Source: Hawksworthiomyces lignivorus (Eukaryota > Ascomycota > Sordariomycetes > Ophiostomatales > Ophiostomataceae). From it: a DNA stretch of 64,000 bases. The first letter of the stretch is position 1. The number at the start of each line of letters is the position of its first letter. The notes beneath the pieces are model-generated. The model made no database searches, was not told the origin of the DNA, and was given only the letters and a program-made list of their open reading frames with translations. The stretch covers positions 124,001 to 188,000 of the forward strand of contig NTMA01000019.1 in assembly GCA_002917075.1 (NCBI GenBank), read 5' to 3'. Both the position numbers and the translations under genes were made by a program. Shown here piece by piece: positions 11,301-22,589 of the stretch.

Positions 11301-12253
11301 TCCGACTCACGTCCTTCCTGGCCACTTTGGCTGGCGTGCGTCTCTGTGTGCAGGCACAACTCCGTCGCCATGCGCATCGCTTCATCCGCTAACTTCTCGA
11401 GATTGCCAATGTGTGGCAGAAAGTAGGCCAGCTGCATAGTAATTAGGAGACACTGCAGCGAGCCGGGACTGCTATCAGTGACGTCGAAGTAGTGTGCTGC
11501 TTCAGCACAAAATGACTCGGCAAGCGACGCTGGCTGACGGAAATCATTGGCCTTGGAGCACATAGTGCTAATAGCAAACACCATTAACAGTTTGTATGTT
11601 TCCTGACTGTTGAGCGGCGGTCCTCGCTCTCCCGAATGGCAATACATGCGCTTGTACAGATCGCGCAGCTCAGGTTCGCAAAAAATGGCATCTGCTGCCA
11701 CGATCTTTTCTATGTAGACGTTGAGCATAATATCAGCGACCGACGCCGGGACGTCACCAAGACCGGTCCGTGCATGGACAGCTCGGACCAGTGCCGGACT
11801 CTCTCTGTGCATAGAGAACGGGTTAGGCGGCGCTGAGGCCTGGAGCAGTACATCGCGATAGATGAGCAACCGCGAGCCACGAATCTGTCGGCTGCAGTCA
11901 TGCTGCATACAGCGGCCGATAGCTTGTAGGACGTCATTGTTGAGCGGTATAGCGTCTTCTTTATAATGTACGTCTGTATCGTTTCCGGCCTCGAGACGAG
12001 CGATCGACTGCTCGAGGAATGTCAAGACACTGCCGGTCAGTCCCACCCATTTTGATGCAAATGTGATAATACAACAATAAGGAGTGCTCCGCTAATACCT
12101 TCTAGGGTACTCCGTCTCGGAATCACGGTTCAAATTGACGCACTCCACCCCGGCTTTCTCGCAGCCTACACACGTCCCGGTCCCAATGTCCACCTTGCAC
12201 TTCTTTTTCCTTCGAAAGCATCGTGCACATGCGTAGGCCTGCCGGCGTTTCAT
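8311..12253 (-). CDS. Tandem Zn2Cys6 transcription factor: two zinc clusters and two fungal transcription-factor domains in one protein
   Basis: Five exons: 12253-12099, 12029-11276, 11217-9167, 9109-9055 and 8979-8311. The frame is kept at every GT-AG junction, giving 1227 residues. The first zinc cluster is at the N-terminus, with cysteines at residues 9, 12, 19, 28, 31 and 38 (CARCFRRKKKC, then CVGCEKAGVEC). It is followed by SVLTFLEQSIARLE and a fungal-specific regulatory domain whose signature FWQ-TYNMERSV...KQPAIDDD crosses intron 2. After an acidic linker a second full cluster begins at Cys678 (CVRCRRRKIRC, then CGYCVRRGRDC, to Cys705). A coiled coil and a second regulatory domain follow to the C-terminus. 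The 2051-bp third exon spans the join without a stop, so the two units are one reading frame. The ATG at 10137 (MVDMVREAF) would be the natural start of the second unit if it were separate. Standard members of this family have one cluster. The protein is nuclear by family and probably controls the flanking catabolic genes. Confidence 0.8.
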
Positions 12254-12992
12254 TGAAAAATTGGGAGTGGCCCTGTGCTCACTTGATGAGTCGATGCAGC
12301 TGTTTACATTACTTTTTAACCGTTCACCACGATGGTGGTGCTCATATGTTGCTAGTTACTTGTTGGAGCTGTCCAAATGCGTATCTCAAGCAGATTTCGA
12401 GAATTGTTAGATCCGCGTCTCCTAACATAGATTTCCACCTCAAAGTCGGAATAGAGCGCACTTTTAAAGACTGCTTTCGGAAATAGGCGTCTATTTTCTC
12501 ATCGGCCGGCGCTATAAGTAGCGTTGGCGGCAATCAGAGACAGCAGCACTGACACTGACAGCCATTTCCCCGTCAAACCAGTCGCTGTCATTTACAGCTG
12601 CAAAAAAAAAAATATCAATCAGGACAAGCCGGTGGTCCATTACATAATAATGATAGCAACATGTATTCGATATCAATCTCGGTACTTGTGGGTTTTAGCC
12701 TCGACAGGAGGTAAACTCTCTAGCAAGTTCAAGTTTCTTGTTATAAATATCACTATCACATAAAACTATAATGGCGACGTGAGTAAGGTTTACAGCATGG
12801 GTCTCATTAGTTCTTAGATCATTTTAAGCCGTTTTTGGAGTACGGATGAGTTGTATACAGAATAATGGCAACATTTCTTCAGATTTCTTTAATTTATGTC
12901 ATTACCAGGATTGATTCGACATCATTTGTACATGACCGAAATGCCTCAGAAGCTTTCCTCTTGTATTTGAAGGTAAACGTGCTCTCCACAGC
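12254..12992. other. Intergenic, regulator promoter
   Basis: AT-rich spacer upstream of the tandem regulator and downstream of the UNC93-like gene, both on the minus strand. I see no coding segment or repeat. Confidence 0.5.
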
Positions 12993-14687
12993 CTAAACAA
13001 CAATGTCTTTTGCAAAATCAACCTCTTTGGACGGGTGCTTTTCCGGCTGGACTGGCGTGACCACTCCTACGATTTCAACGCCTTCGCTTTCCAAGACGTA
13101 CGTTGGAACAATAACCTATAGTGAGGAAAGTTTTGTCAATAATAAGCTTCAGCAATGAACTATGCGCTAGGAAACGACGTACGTGTTCCTCTTTAAAGTA
13201 CCTAGTCTCCTCCAAGCAGAAGTAGGTAAAGACGAGCTGACCGACGATCGCCACGATATAGATTACCAGCGTCGCTGTGGCTTCACCCACATGTGGAACC
13301 TTGGCGGCATCTATGCCGAAAATGATGGCCTGGCCCACGCAAGGCATCGCTCGCACCAAGCCCGAGTAGTTGGCGCACACGATCGGGTCATTCGACATGG
13401 CACCAACGTACCATGTAGATAGGTTCAGCATCATGCTTCCAAAGTTCCAAGCGATTAGAAAGTGGACCACATCGCCAGCATAGCCATCCTTAGTCCAGTC
13501 GTAGTTGAACGCGGCCCTAGCCCGACTCCAGCTACTCAGTTCAACCACGTAGGGCACGAACCCAGCGACGATGCATGCGCCAACCAAGAGTGTACTGACA
13601 TAAGCTCGTAACCTGCGGCTCCAGCGCTTGTTGTCGAGCAGCCAGCCAAGAAAGAGATTCAAAGGGACTGAAGTGAGCAGAGCGATGAAGCTGTTGAGCG
13701 CCCGTGCACGTCCGTTGAACTCAAAAGCTATAAACGAGTTAGCCCAGCCTGGAATCATTGATTTCAAATCCCAAAGTTTCCCATACCATTGGTCACGCCC
13801 ATAAAAGGAAGGTGGATTTCTGCCGCGATCATAGAAGGAATCAAGAGTAGCAGCCGCCAGTCAAAAAGGCACTTGGCGGCGCCGACGACCGCCTCCTTAA
13901 AGGTCATCACAGGGATGGAAGCGATATCCGTGCCGTCGTCTCGCTTGATCTTCGCTGGCGGAAGCACGAAGCAGCCCATGATGGCAGCACAGCCCATCAA
14001 GGCCACAAATGTGCCATAGACAGCTACCGGTACCGAATCGGCATCAGGGTTGGTGGCATCTATGGCCAGCGGGATAATGGATGCCAAGCAACTCAGCGTG
14101 TAACCCACCACCAGCGAAACACCCACATACACACCCTTGTGTCTCTCTTCAGCGTACGCAATGGAGATGTAGCTCATGGCGCTCTGGATGAGCGTGCAGG
14201 TGGCGCCGAGAATGACCGCTCCTGCGATAGGATAGGCAAGCTTGCCATTTTCGCCAAAGTATCAGCTAGGTCCCCAAAGTCAGTGGTGTCCGCGTCAGCG
14301 AGCTTAAAACTTCAAAATCGCTGGTGGAGCTGCTGCTTACTATCCGCCCACGTAGATAGGGTAGCCAATGCCGCCAATCACCGTACACACGGTTGGGCCA
14401 AATTTATTGAGCATAATGCCGGCACCAAGGCCCGAGATGAGGGCCGAGGCCACAAGAGTTGACTGGGCAATGTCGGCCAAATGTTGTGAGTCGGGCTGAC
14501 CACCGCCGGCGCCTAAGGCAGACAGTGCAATGTATATCCCCGCTGTCAGGCCGACACACAGCGCGGACAGGAGGCACTGGAATAGTGGACTATCTAGCAT
14601 TAGTCTAGTCCGGGGTCGGACAGCCAGATGCCGGTTTCCAACTACTCACCTCGTTCGACGAAACAGGTTGCTCCATACACCAGCCAT
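12993..14687 (-). CDS. UNC93-like (DUF895) major facilitator membrane protein, with a candidate in-frame TGA
   Basis: Five exons: 14687-14650, 14604-14341, 14265-13787, 13727-13183 and 13115-12993. They span 482 codons plus the stop. The fungal UNC93-like family is recognised by DSPLFQCLLSALCVG and SALGAGGG near TM1, GGIGYPIYVGG, SAMSYISIAYAEERHKG, FNGRARALNSF and EETRYFKEEH at the end of the last membrane segment. The C-terminal exon is a soluble tail. With donor 14340-14339 and acceptor 14267-14266, exon 3 opens with C, then TGA at 14264-14262, then YFGENGKLAYPI. Related proteins have Trp (TGG) at this place, so TGA looks like a nonsense change. The alternative is a different acceptor further in, for example just before CTTGCC, with loss of a few residues. 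Family members are poorly characterised permeases or channel partners; a role in uptake of a local substrate is inferred. Confidence 0.75.
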
Positions 14688-16296
14688 TTCTGCGGATTTA
14701 AATTGTGTCTAATATGTGGTATAGATTGTAACTATAATGGTGTTAACACAAGTGAAATCGAGTAATGGTGGGTTATTGCAATGGTCTTATACCTGTTCTC
14801 GACATCTTGAATTTAATTACTTTCAATCTTGTTGGATTGAAGTTTTGGAAGACAAGACTGTCGTATCAAGGCCGATCCACTGATAATATAACTTAGGATT
14901 ACCTCTTCGTTTTTACTAGCAATGTGTTCGTTGCGATATGTCCGTATCTCTCTACCTATGTCGAGGCCGTTATCATGGTCTGAAAATGCGTGCTGTCTAG
15001 ATCTTCTCTCTCGGTGCTAGCCACGCCTACCAGGGAGAGGTGATCCACTTTTGACCTGCGCATTATCCCGACGCGCTCCACTTTCCACAAGAAACTTATC
15101 ACCGCCTAAGTGGGCAGTACATAAGTATATCCTTTAACAATCGCCCTTGGCACAATTCGTTGTATGCTAGCAGCGTCGGACCAAACGGTGAGGGTTGCCC
15201 TATACTGTGCGTACGAAAAGTTTCCGATTCAAAGCTTTCTGCTAATGTTAATAACTATTACTTTGTCATGTAAGTACTCTCTAGGTCATGATAGTCGTCA
15301 GGATGATGGCCGCCAGAGCTCTGACGCCCTACTTAGCTAACCTAGCCACCGACGAAGTTGAAATCTCCTTTATCTCAAGCATTGAAAATGCAACTTCTAT
15401 AACAATAGTTTCCGGATCTATTATGGTTTACACTAAGTTGTATCCTGTAGTCTCAGGTATATTGCTTACAAATATGGCTAATAATTACTGATCATTGAGT
15501 TCGGCTACAGGCCGCATCATAACGCCCAGGAAGGTTGTTGACAACCATGAGAAATCGAGTTTCTTGTCTTATGATTCTGCTGGCGCTTTCACCCCTCAAC
15601 CTCCAACCATCAAGAAAATAAATAACGTGAAAGTTATATGTTAAGCAGAAAATAGAAGTCGAAGAGAAAGGTTCGAGGTGTTAATGAGGCGTTAAAAACA
15701 TGCATTATGCTTGTTCCATGAGTACGATCCTAGAACCATGTTTTGAGTGGCCCACATCACCCCACGCTCTGCCACTCAACAAATAGGTAGGTTGGTAGGA
15801 TAAAAAGATTCCAAAGCGGGTGGGGATCTCGTGGCTGTCTTAGCGCCTATTCATTGCCATAACGTTTCATATATCAATGACATGCCAATAGAAGAATTTC
15901 TAAGGAAATTGTATAGAAATGATCTCCTATGCTATTTTCTTGCTTGACATTGTCTTGATGTAAGTTTGTTGGCATAACATGTACACACACAGGAAGACCT
16001 AGTCCTTCCTAGCTGTACCCTGGACGCAACGTCCAAAATTCGGAGCAAAACGCTCTAATCCCCACGCTCGGACCTTGCTCTACCAATTATAGAAATTTTA
16101 ATTTAGATTCGCTAACACGATGTCAGCAGGGACAATTCTAGTGCTTATGCTGTTTCAGCAAAGCCACAATTGCACTATTTCAGCAAAAAGCAGAGTGTAC
16201 GAGCACATTACACAAAATATATATCTTGTGTTCGTCTCGATGTCAATGCTTCATCTTCATTAATACCATTCTCTTTCCGATGCAATCAATCCTAAC
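14688..16296. other. Long intergenic region, divergent promoters of the UNC93-like gene and the P450
   Basis: About 1.6 kb of AT-rich sequence between divergent genes. A short open frame at 15288-15491 has no recognisable motif and is probably chance. The P450 promoter side has a TATA-like AATATATATC near 16215. I see no repeat or RNA gene. Confidence 0.5.
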
Positions 16297-18032
16297 ATGG
16301 ACGCCTTGATATCATTGCTTTTGCGTGCCGCAAAATTAACCGGAGCCATATCAGTCGCCTTATTGGTCATTGTCGTTGCAGCCCTCCTCCCATACGCCAT
16401 ACGCAGCTCTCGCCCTAAAAACTTCCCCCCCGGGCCACAAACAATTCCCATTCTAGGAAACCTGCACCAGATTCCTCCTGCGCGGTCATTTCTCACGTAG
16501 GCCTATCTATTTTATCTCCAGCCCCGAAAACATGACATCCTAACATATTCTAGTTTTTTTGAGTTGAGCAAGAAGTACGGACCCATCGTCGGTCTGAAAT
16601 TTGCAACGGCCAACGTCATTGTTCTGAACAACTACAAAGATGTCGAAGAGTGAGCCTATTTAGCCTTGGCGGCCGCTGGATGTAAACAAGTGATAAATGC
16701 TGACAGTCTGAAACCAGACTTCTCGAGCGCCGCGGTAACATCTATTCGTCCCGGCCACCAAACTATATTGCCCAGGAGCTGATATATCCTGGCGACCTGC
16801 ACATCTTGATGGCGCCTTACGGACCAACATGGCGGGCACAGCGGCGAGCATCTAACATGCTGCTGTCGTCGCGCGCGATCGAGAAGTTGATACCGCGGCT
16901 AGAGGCACCAGTGACAGAGTGCATGGCCGCTATCCTACGCGACTCAGCTGCGTACTATGAGCTTCTACGCCATCTAGCCGCTAACATCATGTTCGCGTCC
17001 GTCTACGGGCTCAAAGGCGTTCTAGTTAATGATGCTCGAATAGAGGCGCTCTTTGACACGCAGCACCGCATGAAGACTCTCCTCGAGCCTGGAGCAGCAC
17101 CTCCCGTCGACGCTATTGGATTTCTCCGCTACCTGCCCGAAGCTTTGGCACCATGGAAACGTGAAGCCCGCAAGCTGCGCGTCGATATTCAGCGCCTATA
17201 TATGAAGGAATATTGGTCAGCCCAGGAGCGCTTGCGCAGCGGTGACAGCGACGCGGCCGGGTGCTTCGTTGACTTGCTTATTCAGGAGCAAGATAAGCTC
17301 AAGTTGGACGAGGAGCATCTAGCCTATACGGGCGGCGCCATGCTGGAGGCCGGCTCCGACACCACGGCTAGCCAGCTGCAGTCATTCGTGTTAGGCTGCC
17401 TGCAGAATCCAGCAGCGTTGCGTCGGGCGCAGGAAGAGGTTGATGCCTGCTGCGGCATGGACGGACCGCCACGCCTGCACCACCTTGATCGGTTGCCATA
17501 CATTAAGGCTTGCGTGACCGAGGTCTTGCGCTGGCGCCCAGTGGGGCCCGCTGGTGCACCGCATATGCTGACGCAGACAGACACCTATAAAGACTACGTG
17601 CTACCGGCAGGCACTATCGTATTTGCCAACACCTGGGGCCTGCAGCATGACGAAGCCGAGTACGAGTTGCCTGACCTGTACAACCCAGACCGCTGGCTCA
17701 GCAACGTGTACGGTACTAAGAATGCGGCTGATAATGATCTCGGCCCGCGAGATCGCAAGACCACGTACGGCTTCGGAGCCGGTCGCCGAATCTGCGGCGG
17801 CCAAAAGCAGGCAGAGATTATATTAGCCTTGGCTATCGCGAAAATGGTCTGGATTTTTGACATTCGCAAAGCGCCCGGCACCGAGAAAAGCCCTGTGGAC
17901 ACCAGTCCGGTCAGCGCCTACACCGAGGGTTTCGCCGTGGCGCCGATTAAATTCCCCGTACAAATCGAAGCGCGGTCACAAGCTCATGCAGAACGAGTGT
18001 TTGCAGACCTCAATGCATTTACAGCTTCATAG
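16297..18032 (+). CDS. Cytochrome P450 monooxygenase
   Basis: Three exons: 16297-16496, 16554-16649 and 16718-18032, giving 536 residues. An N-terminal membrane anchor (about residues 12-36) is followed by the proline-rich hinge NFPPGPQTIPILGN. The I-helix motif AGSDTTAS lies near residue 310, ExxR appears as EVLR near residue 366, and the heme loop FGAGRRICGG has its axial cysteine at residue 457. It is therefore a complete class II microsomal P450. The closest impression is the fungal clade that includes small aromatic or polyketide hydroxylases, but I cannot assign a CYP family without a search. It probably acts in the ER membrane with the general P450 reductase. It may belong to the catabolic cluster to its left, or be independent, since 1.6 kb of spacer separates them. 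Confidence 0.93.
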
Positions 18033-18590
18033 TGGCGTGGATGAATTTTGCCTACGGCCTGATGTTGTATTCTAACGGGAGATAAAAATCTGTCCGTAGG
18101 AAAATAGGGTACCACAAATGGTTGCGAAATTGAATTTCTTATTTTGGTCAAGTTGATGCCAGGTGCAGCCTCAGATTCCAATGCTCGAAGTAGTAACGTT
18201 ATTGTTGAACAGCACGTGCCGGAGCAGTTGCACCTTAAAGGCGTAGAGATCTGTAAATGCTTGACAAGACTTGAATTAATATGAGCAGATTGCCAGCGCT
18301 GTCTTAACTCTATTTGTGGATCGAAGCCATAATGTCATGAATTCTCTTTTGTACGGATCGATTGCTGTGAGAGAGTGATACTGTAGCGTGAACCAATACT
18401 ATTCTGACAATCTCGGTTATTGTGGTTTCTGCTTCTGTTTGCCTCACGCAATATCTTTTATTTCCAGTATCCCATTTCTCCTCTGTCTACCATTTTATAC
18501 GTTATATTATTTCTTTTACATTCTTCGCTAATAAATAGACGACGTGTGTTGGTTATGCTTTTTATTAATATGTGTTGTAAGAGTAGTGCT
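18033..18590. other. Intergenic, convergent gene ends
   Basis: AT-rich spacer between the P450 and the converging unknown-function gene. Open frames over 18420-19077 on the plus strand are antisense shadows rich in Phe, Leu and Ser. Nothing else is visible. Confidence 0.5.
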
Positions 18591-19772
18591 CTATATGCTT
18601 TCAATGACTATCCACATAACTTTCTCGACACTTTTGTCTTCCTTACTTTTCTTTCCTTCATTTCTCCGTTCTCTGCCAGATTGGATACTGCTAGTCTCAT
18701 TGTCACTGGTGTCTACCTCCGATACCTCGCTTTCTGGATCCCTCATATTCCGCTTTCGGTCTTTCTTCTTCTTCTTCTTCTTCTTCTCCTTCTCATCTCT
18801 CTTGGCTTGTTTTTTCTCTTCCCGGCGGTCTTTCTCGTCTTTCTTCATAGCCTTTTCTTTATCTTTCATTGCTTTCACCTGGTTCTTTTTCACGGTGCTT
18901 TCTACTTGCCTCGCACTCATCTTCGCAAGGAACGTCTTCTGTTCCTGTGGTTGCGGTACGTCTAGGTTCAACACAGCACTATATGGCCTGATAGCCAGCA
19001 ACTGTCTCTCTATGGTGCTTATCTGCATTGTCTCACTCGTCAGAGGCGCCAGCACCGGCACCGTACTCGGAATCTGAAGTGCAGTTTCCATGTCCTGGCG
19101 TGAGACAACACGGACTCTCAATCTCTTCGGGGCAAATATCTTGTTATTTGCTTCTTCCAAGTACATCTCCATTTTAGATTTACTCACCACAGCCGTTCCC
19201 AGCCGAGCGGTAGCCCGCAGCCCGGTCCCGGCGAGCTGGGCCCAATGGTGGGGGACCATGCCGAGGAATCCGCCAGCTGTGTCGAGTGCTTTGAGAGGAA
19301 CATTAGGAGTTGATGCAATGTTCAGGCCGTCAATGAAAGAGAGAAAAGTGATCTGTGAGATGTCCTGAGCAAGAAGAGACGGTGCCCAGGCTCGGAGGAA
19401 GGGTTGTCCTCTGCCAGGAAGAGTTTGGGGTATTGCAATGGGGCGTCGGAGGAGAGGGAAGCCGGCTGACCCGGCTGTGACGTGGTGCATAGCCATCAGA
19501 TCTTTGGATGGAATTTCTTCATAATTCGTTGGTACGGAATAGGTGTTCAACGGATAAGCATTGGCCATGTTGTTATTCTTTAGATTAGGGTAATATCGGC
19601 CAGCTTCATCAGTGTAAGGCTGGGAAAGTTGAAGATGCTGGCTAGATTGAGGCATGCGCGTCATATTTTCTGAGAGTGCTGGTCGTGAAAAGTGGTTGTT
19701 TCCGAAAGGTAGAGGTGCCGAGCACTGCTCACAGCAAGATTGATCACGGTACTCTTTATGCATGGTCGACAC
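18591..19772 (-). CDS. Conserved fungal protein of unknown function with a lysine-rich tail
   Basis: One uninterrupted frame of 393 residues. The middle (about residues 100-230) is the conserved part: LLRRPIAIPQTLPGRGQPFL, then FLSFIDGLNIASTPNVPL, then GGFLGMVPHHWAQLAGTG and APKRLRVRV. I recognise this block as a widespread but uncharacterised Pezizomycotina family, sometimes labelled by automatic annotation as FAD-binding without good reason. The C-terminal third (about residues 285-360) is a highly charged Lys/Glu segment predicted to be helical or disordered, including an uninterrupted run of lysines encoded by a CTT/AAG microsatellite. The N-terminal part is Gln/Asn-rich and low in structure. 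The GMVPHHWAQLAG stretch resembles a membrane-contacting helix. No function can be assigned. Confidence 0.75.
   Translation of the reverse strand: MSTMHKEYRDQSCCEQCSAPLPFGNNHFSRPALSENMTRMPQSSQHLQLSQPYTDEAGRYYPNLKNNNMANAYPLNTYSVPTNYEEIPSKDLMAMHHVTAGSAGFPLLRRPIAIPQTLPGRGQPFLRAWAPSLLAQDISQITFLSFIDGLNIASTPNVPLKALDTAGGFLGMVPHHWAQLAGTGLRATARLGTAVVSKSKMEMYLEEANNKIFAPKRLRVRVVSRQDMETALQIPSTVPVLAPLTSETMQISTIERQLLAIRPYSAVLNLDVPQPQEQKTFLAKMSARQVESTVKKNQVKAMKDKEKAMKKDEKDRREEKKQAKRDEKEKKKKKKKKDRKRNMRDPESEVSEVDTSDNETSSIQSGRERRNEGKKSKEDKSVEKVMWIVIESI
18763..18795. repeat. CTT/AAG microsatellite inside the lysine-rich tail
   Basis: About ten CTT units on the plus strand encode consecutive lysines on the minus strand. 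The tract can change length by slippage without shifting the frame, so lysine number may vary between strains. Confidence 0.7.
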
Positions 19773-20358
19773 TGATGACTTCGTTCTGCTTCAGGAGTAT
19801 TTTGGCTGTCAAATAAAATTGAAAGTTATCCGTTTATGCGTGGCTGCTGGTCGTACTACACGGGGTGGTTTGAAATGGTTTGAGTGCTAATTCCTTCTGC
19901 TGGAAACAATTGAGACTATCGTGACGTTGAAAAATTTAGCAGGTGAAATGAGTGAATCGATGCATCTTCTTGTGGAATTCTAATTCGGTCAGTATTGGTG
20001 TATATATATGTACATATATATATAGAAAGATATTATCTCGTTTTGTAATTTCATTGATGCCCTTTATAGATCAAGCTAAACACTCATTCCGCACAGCTCA
20101 GTCACTTTGGTCAGCAAGGGAATAACAACTGCTTTGATTCACTTCAAGCACAGTCAGCTAAGGAGCTCGCAAAAAACCACCCATTTTAGGAAATGATCCA
20201 CAGGCCCACAAATCCAATGCTTTCGGCGTTGTGCTTACTGTAGCCTGGACGAGGTTTATGTTCAACTCGGAGAAACTTGACAGCTTGCTTTTCAACTTCT
20301 CAAGAGTCATCTACGCATTATTTTCCACGTTCGCAAATTTCCCCCCATTTTTGGAAAT
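19773..20358. promoter_or_regulatory. Divergent promoter region with an AT palindrome at 20001-20022
   Basis: A 586-bp spacer between two divergent genes. Near its middle is a perfect 22-bp AT palindrome made of TA steps around a central GTAC, which could be a TATA-rich core or a melting site. No coding segment is seen. Confidence 0.4.
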
Positions 20359-21946
20359 ATGGCGCGAATCGGAAAAGGATACTCCGAAGGTAAGTGCAGC
20401 TACCCTCATGGCAAGCTAGCATAATGCTGACTTTAGAAGGTTGTCGAACATGCCGTCGTCGGAAGGTTATGTGTGATAAGGCTCATCCAATATGTGACCG
20501 ATGTAGAAAAGGAAATCGCGAATGTGAGGGCTACACGCGAGATCACAGATTCGTGAATGAAAATTTTCGGACTGAGCGACGTGCCAAACATCAGAGCGTC
20601 CGCTCAAAGGCGGTTGATGACCTGGCCATTCTCGATACCAAAATATCACGGGACGAGATGAGCCTTCCTAGTACCGATCCAAGTATACCTGGAACCCTTG
20701 GTCTTTCTGGATTTGAACACAATATATACGTTTCATTTCTCCTGTCACATTTAATGACAGGGATGCCAAACTACTCCCCATGGTTACAGCTCCATGCGGA
20801 AGACCCGTCATCTTGTGCCCAAATGAGCATACGAGCATTAAGCGCTGTTTATTTTGAGAGAATCAATCACCTCACCGGCACCACTGGCATATACATAGGG
20901 CATTATACCAAAGCCTTAACTAGTCTAAACAATAGTCTTCAAGACTCAACGCTTGCTTTATCGGTACCTGTACTCAAGACCGCCATGACTCTTGAGCTGT
21001 ATGAGGTGAAGATTAATTCTCCGTCTCTTAAAACCATACGTTTAAAGCTAATGCTCGTTAGTTCATAGCTTTCAACTCAGCATCAGGCTGGCTGAAACAT
21101 GCAGGCGGTGTGGGCAAACTAATCGAGTTGCGTGGGCCTTGGAGACACCAAGCCCTTCCTGAGCGTCGCCTTCTTGAGGGGACCAGGGTCACAATTGCCT
21201 TGAAGTTCCTACTTGATAAGAAACGATGTTTCTTGGAACATCCAGACTGGAAAATTATACCCTGGGCTGCAGATTCAAAATCGAAAACTTTAGATCTCTA
21301 TTTACATGACATTCTGTGCGACATACCTGGCCTTTTAGAAGATGCGACAACAATTCAAGATTCCCAGATAACATCAGAAAAACGAATGCCACTTCACCAA
21401 AACCTCTCGCAAAATATCATTGCTCGACTCGACAGTTTGTATTTGTGGAGAACGACATGGCAGCAGCAAAATGGAAATTCCTGCTATGAGATATCAGTTT
21501 CTTCTTCTGAGCAACCTGCCTTCTCCTCGGCCTTGTACTATAAAAGCCTATCTGCTGCCAACGAAATTGCTTTTTATAATGCCATACTTCTTCTCCTTTT
21601 ACGACTCGGCTCTCAGATTATTGGTTCTGCTTTCGAATCACCGCATCTGTCTCGGTATATTTCACAGCCTCTCGACTATGGTCCACTATATGCTCCAGGT
21701 GCGGCACCAGACGCAGAGGCTGTTGCGACAGAAATTTGCAGAAGTGTCGAGTTTCATCTTCTTGAACCCACTACTAGTTCTGGAGCATTTTTCTTACTAT
21801 TTCCGCTAAGGGTGGCGTATCAGACATTTGCTACTAGAAGCTGGCAAGCGCAGTGGCTACGCAGCATGATGGAAAAGATTGCGGATTTGAGTGGATTTGA
21901 GATTGGTCGCAATCTGGACGGAAAGCACATGATGGGGTCATCATAG
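20359..21946 (+). CDS. Zn2Cys6 transcription factor
   Basis: Three exons: 20359-20389, 20437-21005 and 21062-21946, giving 494 residues. The first exon encodes only MARIGKGYSE, and an intron with a CTGAC branch site joins it to the zinc cluster. The cluster reads GCRTCRRRKVMCD then CDRCRKGNREC, six cysteines in the usual spacing, near residues 13-40. The second intron lies inside the regulatory domain, where LELYE joins FIAFNSASGWLKHAGGVGKL and then IELRGP, a typical fungal TF domain signature. The C-terminus SGFEIGRNL is the usual end of this subfamily. An ATG at 20423 would give a start within the intron, but the spliced first exon matches the family better. Target genes are unknown; the adjacent LPMO or the divergent unknown gene are candidates. 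Confidence 0.85.
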
Positions 21947-22589
21947 TGTTAATCATCTCAATAAATCGGCCAACCCACATTTTCATATTCTTAATGAAGA
22001 CGATGGTTAGCAGTGTCATATAATCATTAGAGTGCAGGTCCACGAGTCTATTGTCGATGACGGCGAAAGCACAACGCCACCGAGTTCGAGAGCTCTCTTG
22101 TTAAGAGTTCTTATGCGACTTCATGATATATGCATAGAAAATCCCCGAGAGAAAGAGCTCAACGTCGTAGATTATGGCAACACGATTTGCAATGCTGTTA
22201 GAGTAGTCATATTAGCAACTTGAGGGCAGCTACTTCCTTCTAGCTGGAGAAGCACCTTTAGACACAGCAGTGACCAAATTCAAGGGGCGTGGTAATCAAC
22301 TCAGATGTCAGCACTTCAGCGACTAAGAAAAAGTAATACAGTGGTGGTTCCCGGTGAATTAGTAAATGCAATTTCTTCTATTGAACCGGTAGCTTGCTGA
22401 GTGTGTCGATTCTAATTATATGAAGCCAATGTGGAAGCATTTTCACGGTGTAGAAGAGAGAACACCGTTGCAATTAGACACTCTCCCGAGAAGCCTTCTC
22501 TGTCTTTTCTTTCACACAAATGGATATTTAATTAAACATTGATATATTCTCTAGAAAGCTATATAGTTGAAGTCGTATCTTTGACTATC
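21947..22589. other. Intergenic with an unassigned short open frame
   Basis: Spacer between the regulator and the converging LPMO. A 63-codon frame at 22032-22223 (ending CNAVRVVILAT) has protein-like composition, with RALLLRVLMRLHDICIENPREK. It could be a remnant or an unspliced exon of the regulator, but I found no in-phase splice that joins it. It is left unassigned. Confidence 0.3.

Noticed and set aside
15288..15491. Open frame of 67 codons in the intergenic region
   Set aside because: No family features, no splice partners and AT-rich surroundings.
1..18032. Secondary-metabolite biosynthetic gene cluster
   Set aside because: P450, oxygenases, transporters and regulators are present, but no polyketide synthase, NRPS, terpene cyclase or prenyltransferase is seen in the window.
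22032..22223. Possible extra C-terminal exon of the Zn2Cys6 gene at 20359-21946
   Set aside because: No in-phase donor/acceptor pair was found, and the regulator already ends in its usual SGFEIGRNL motif.
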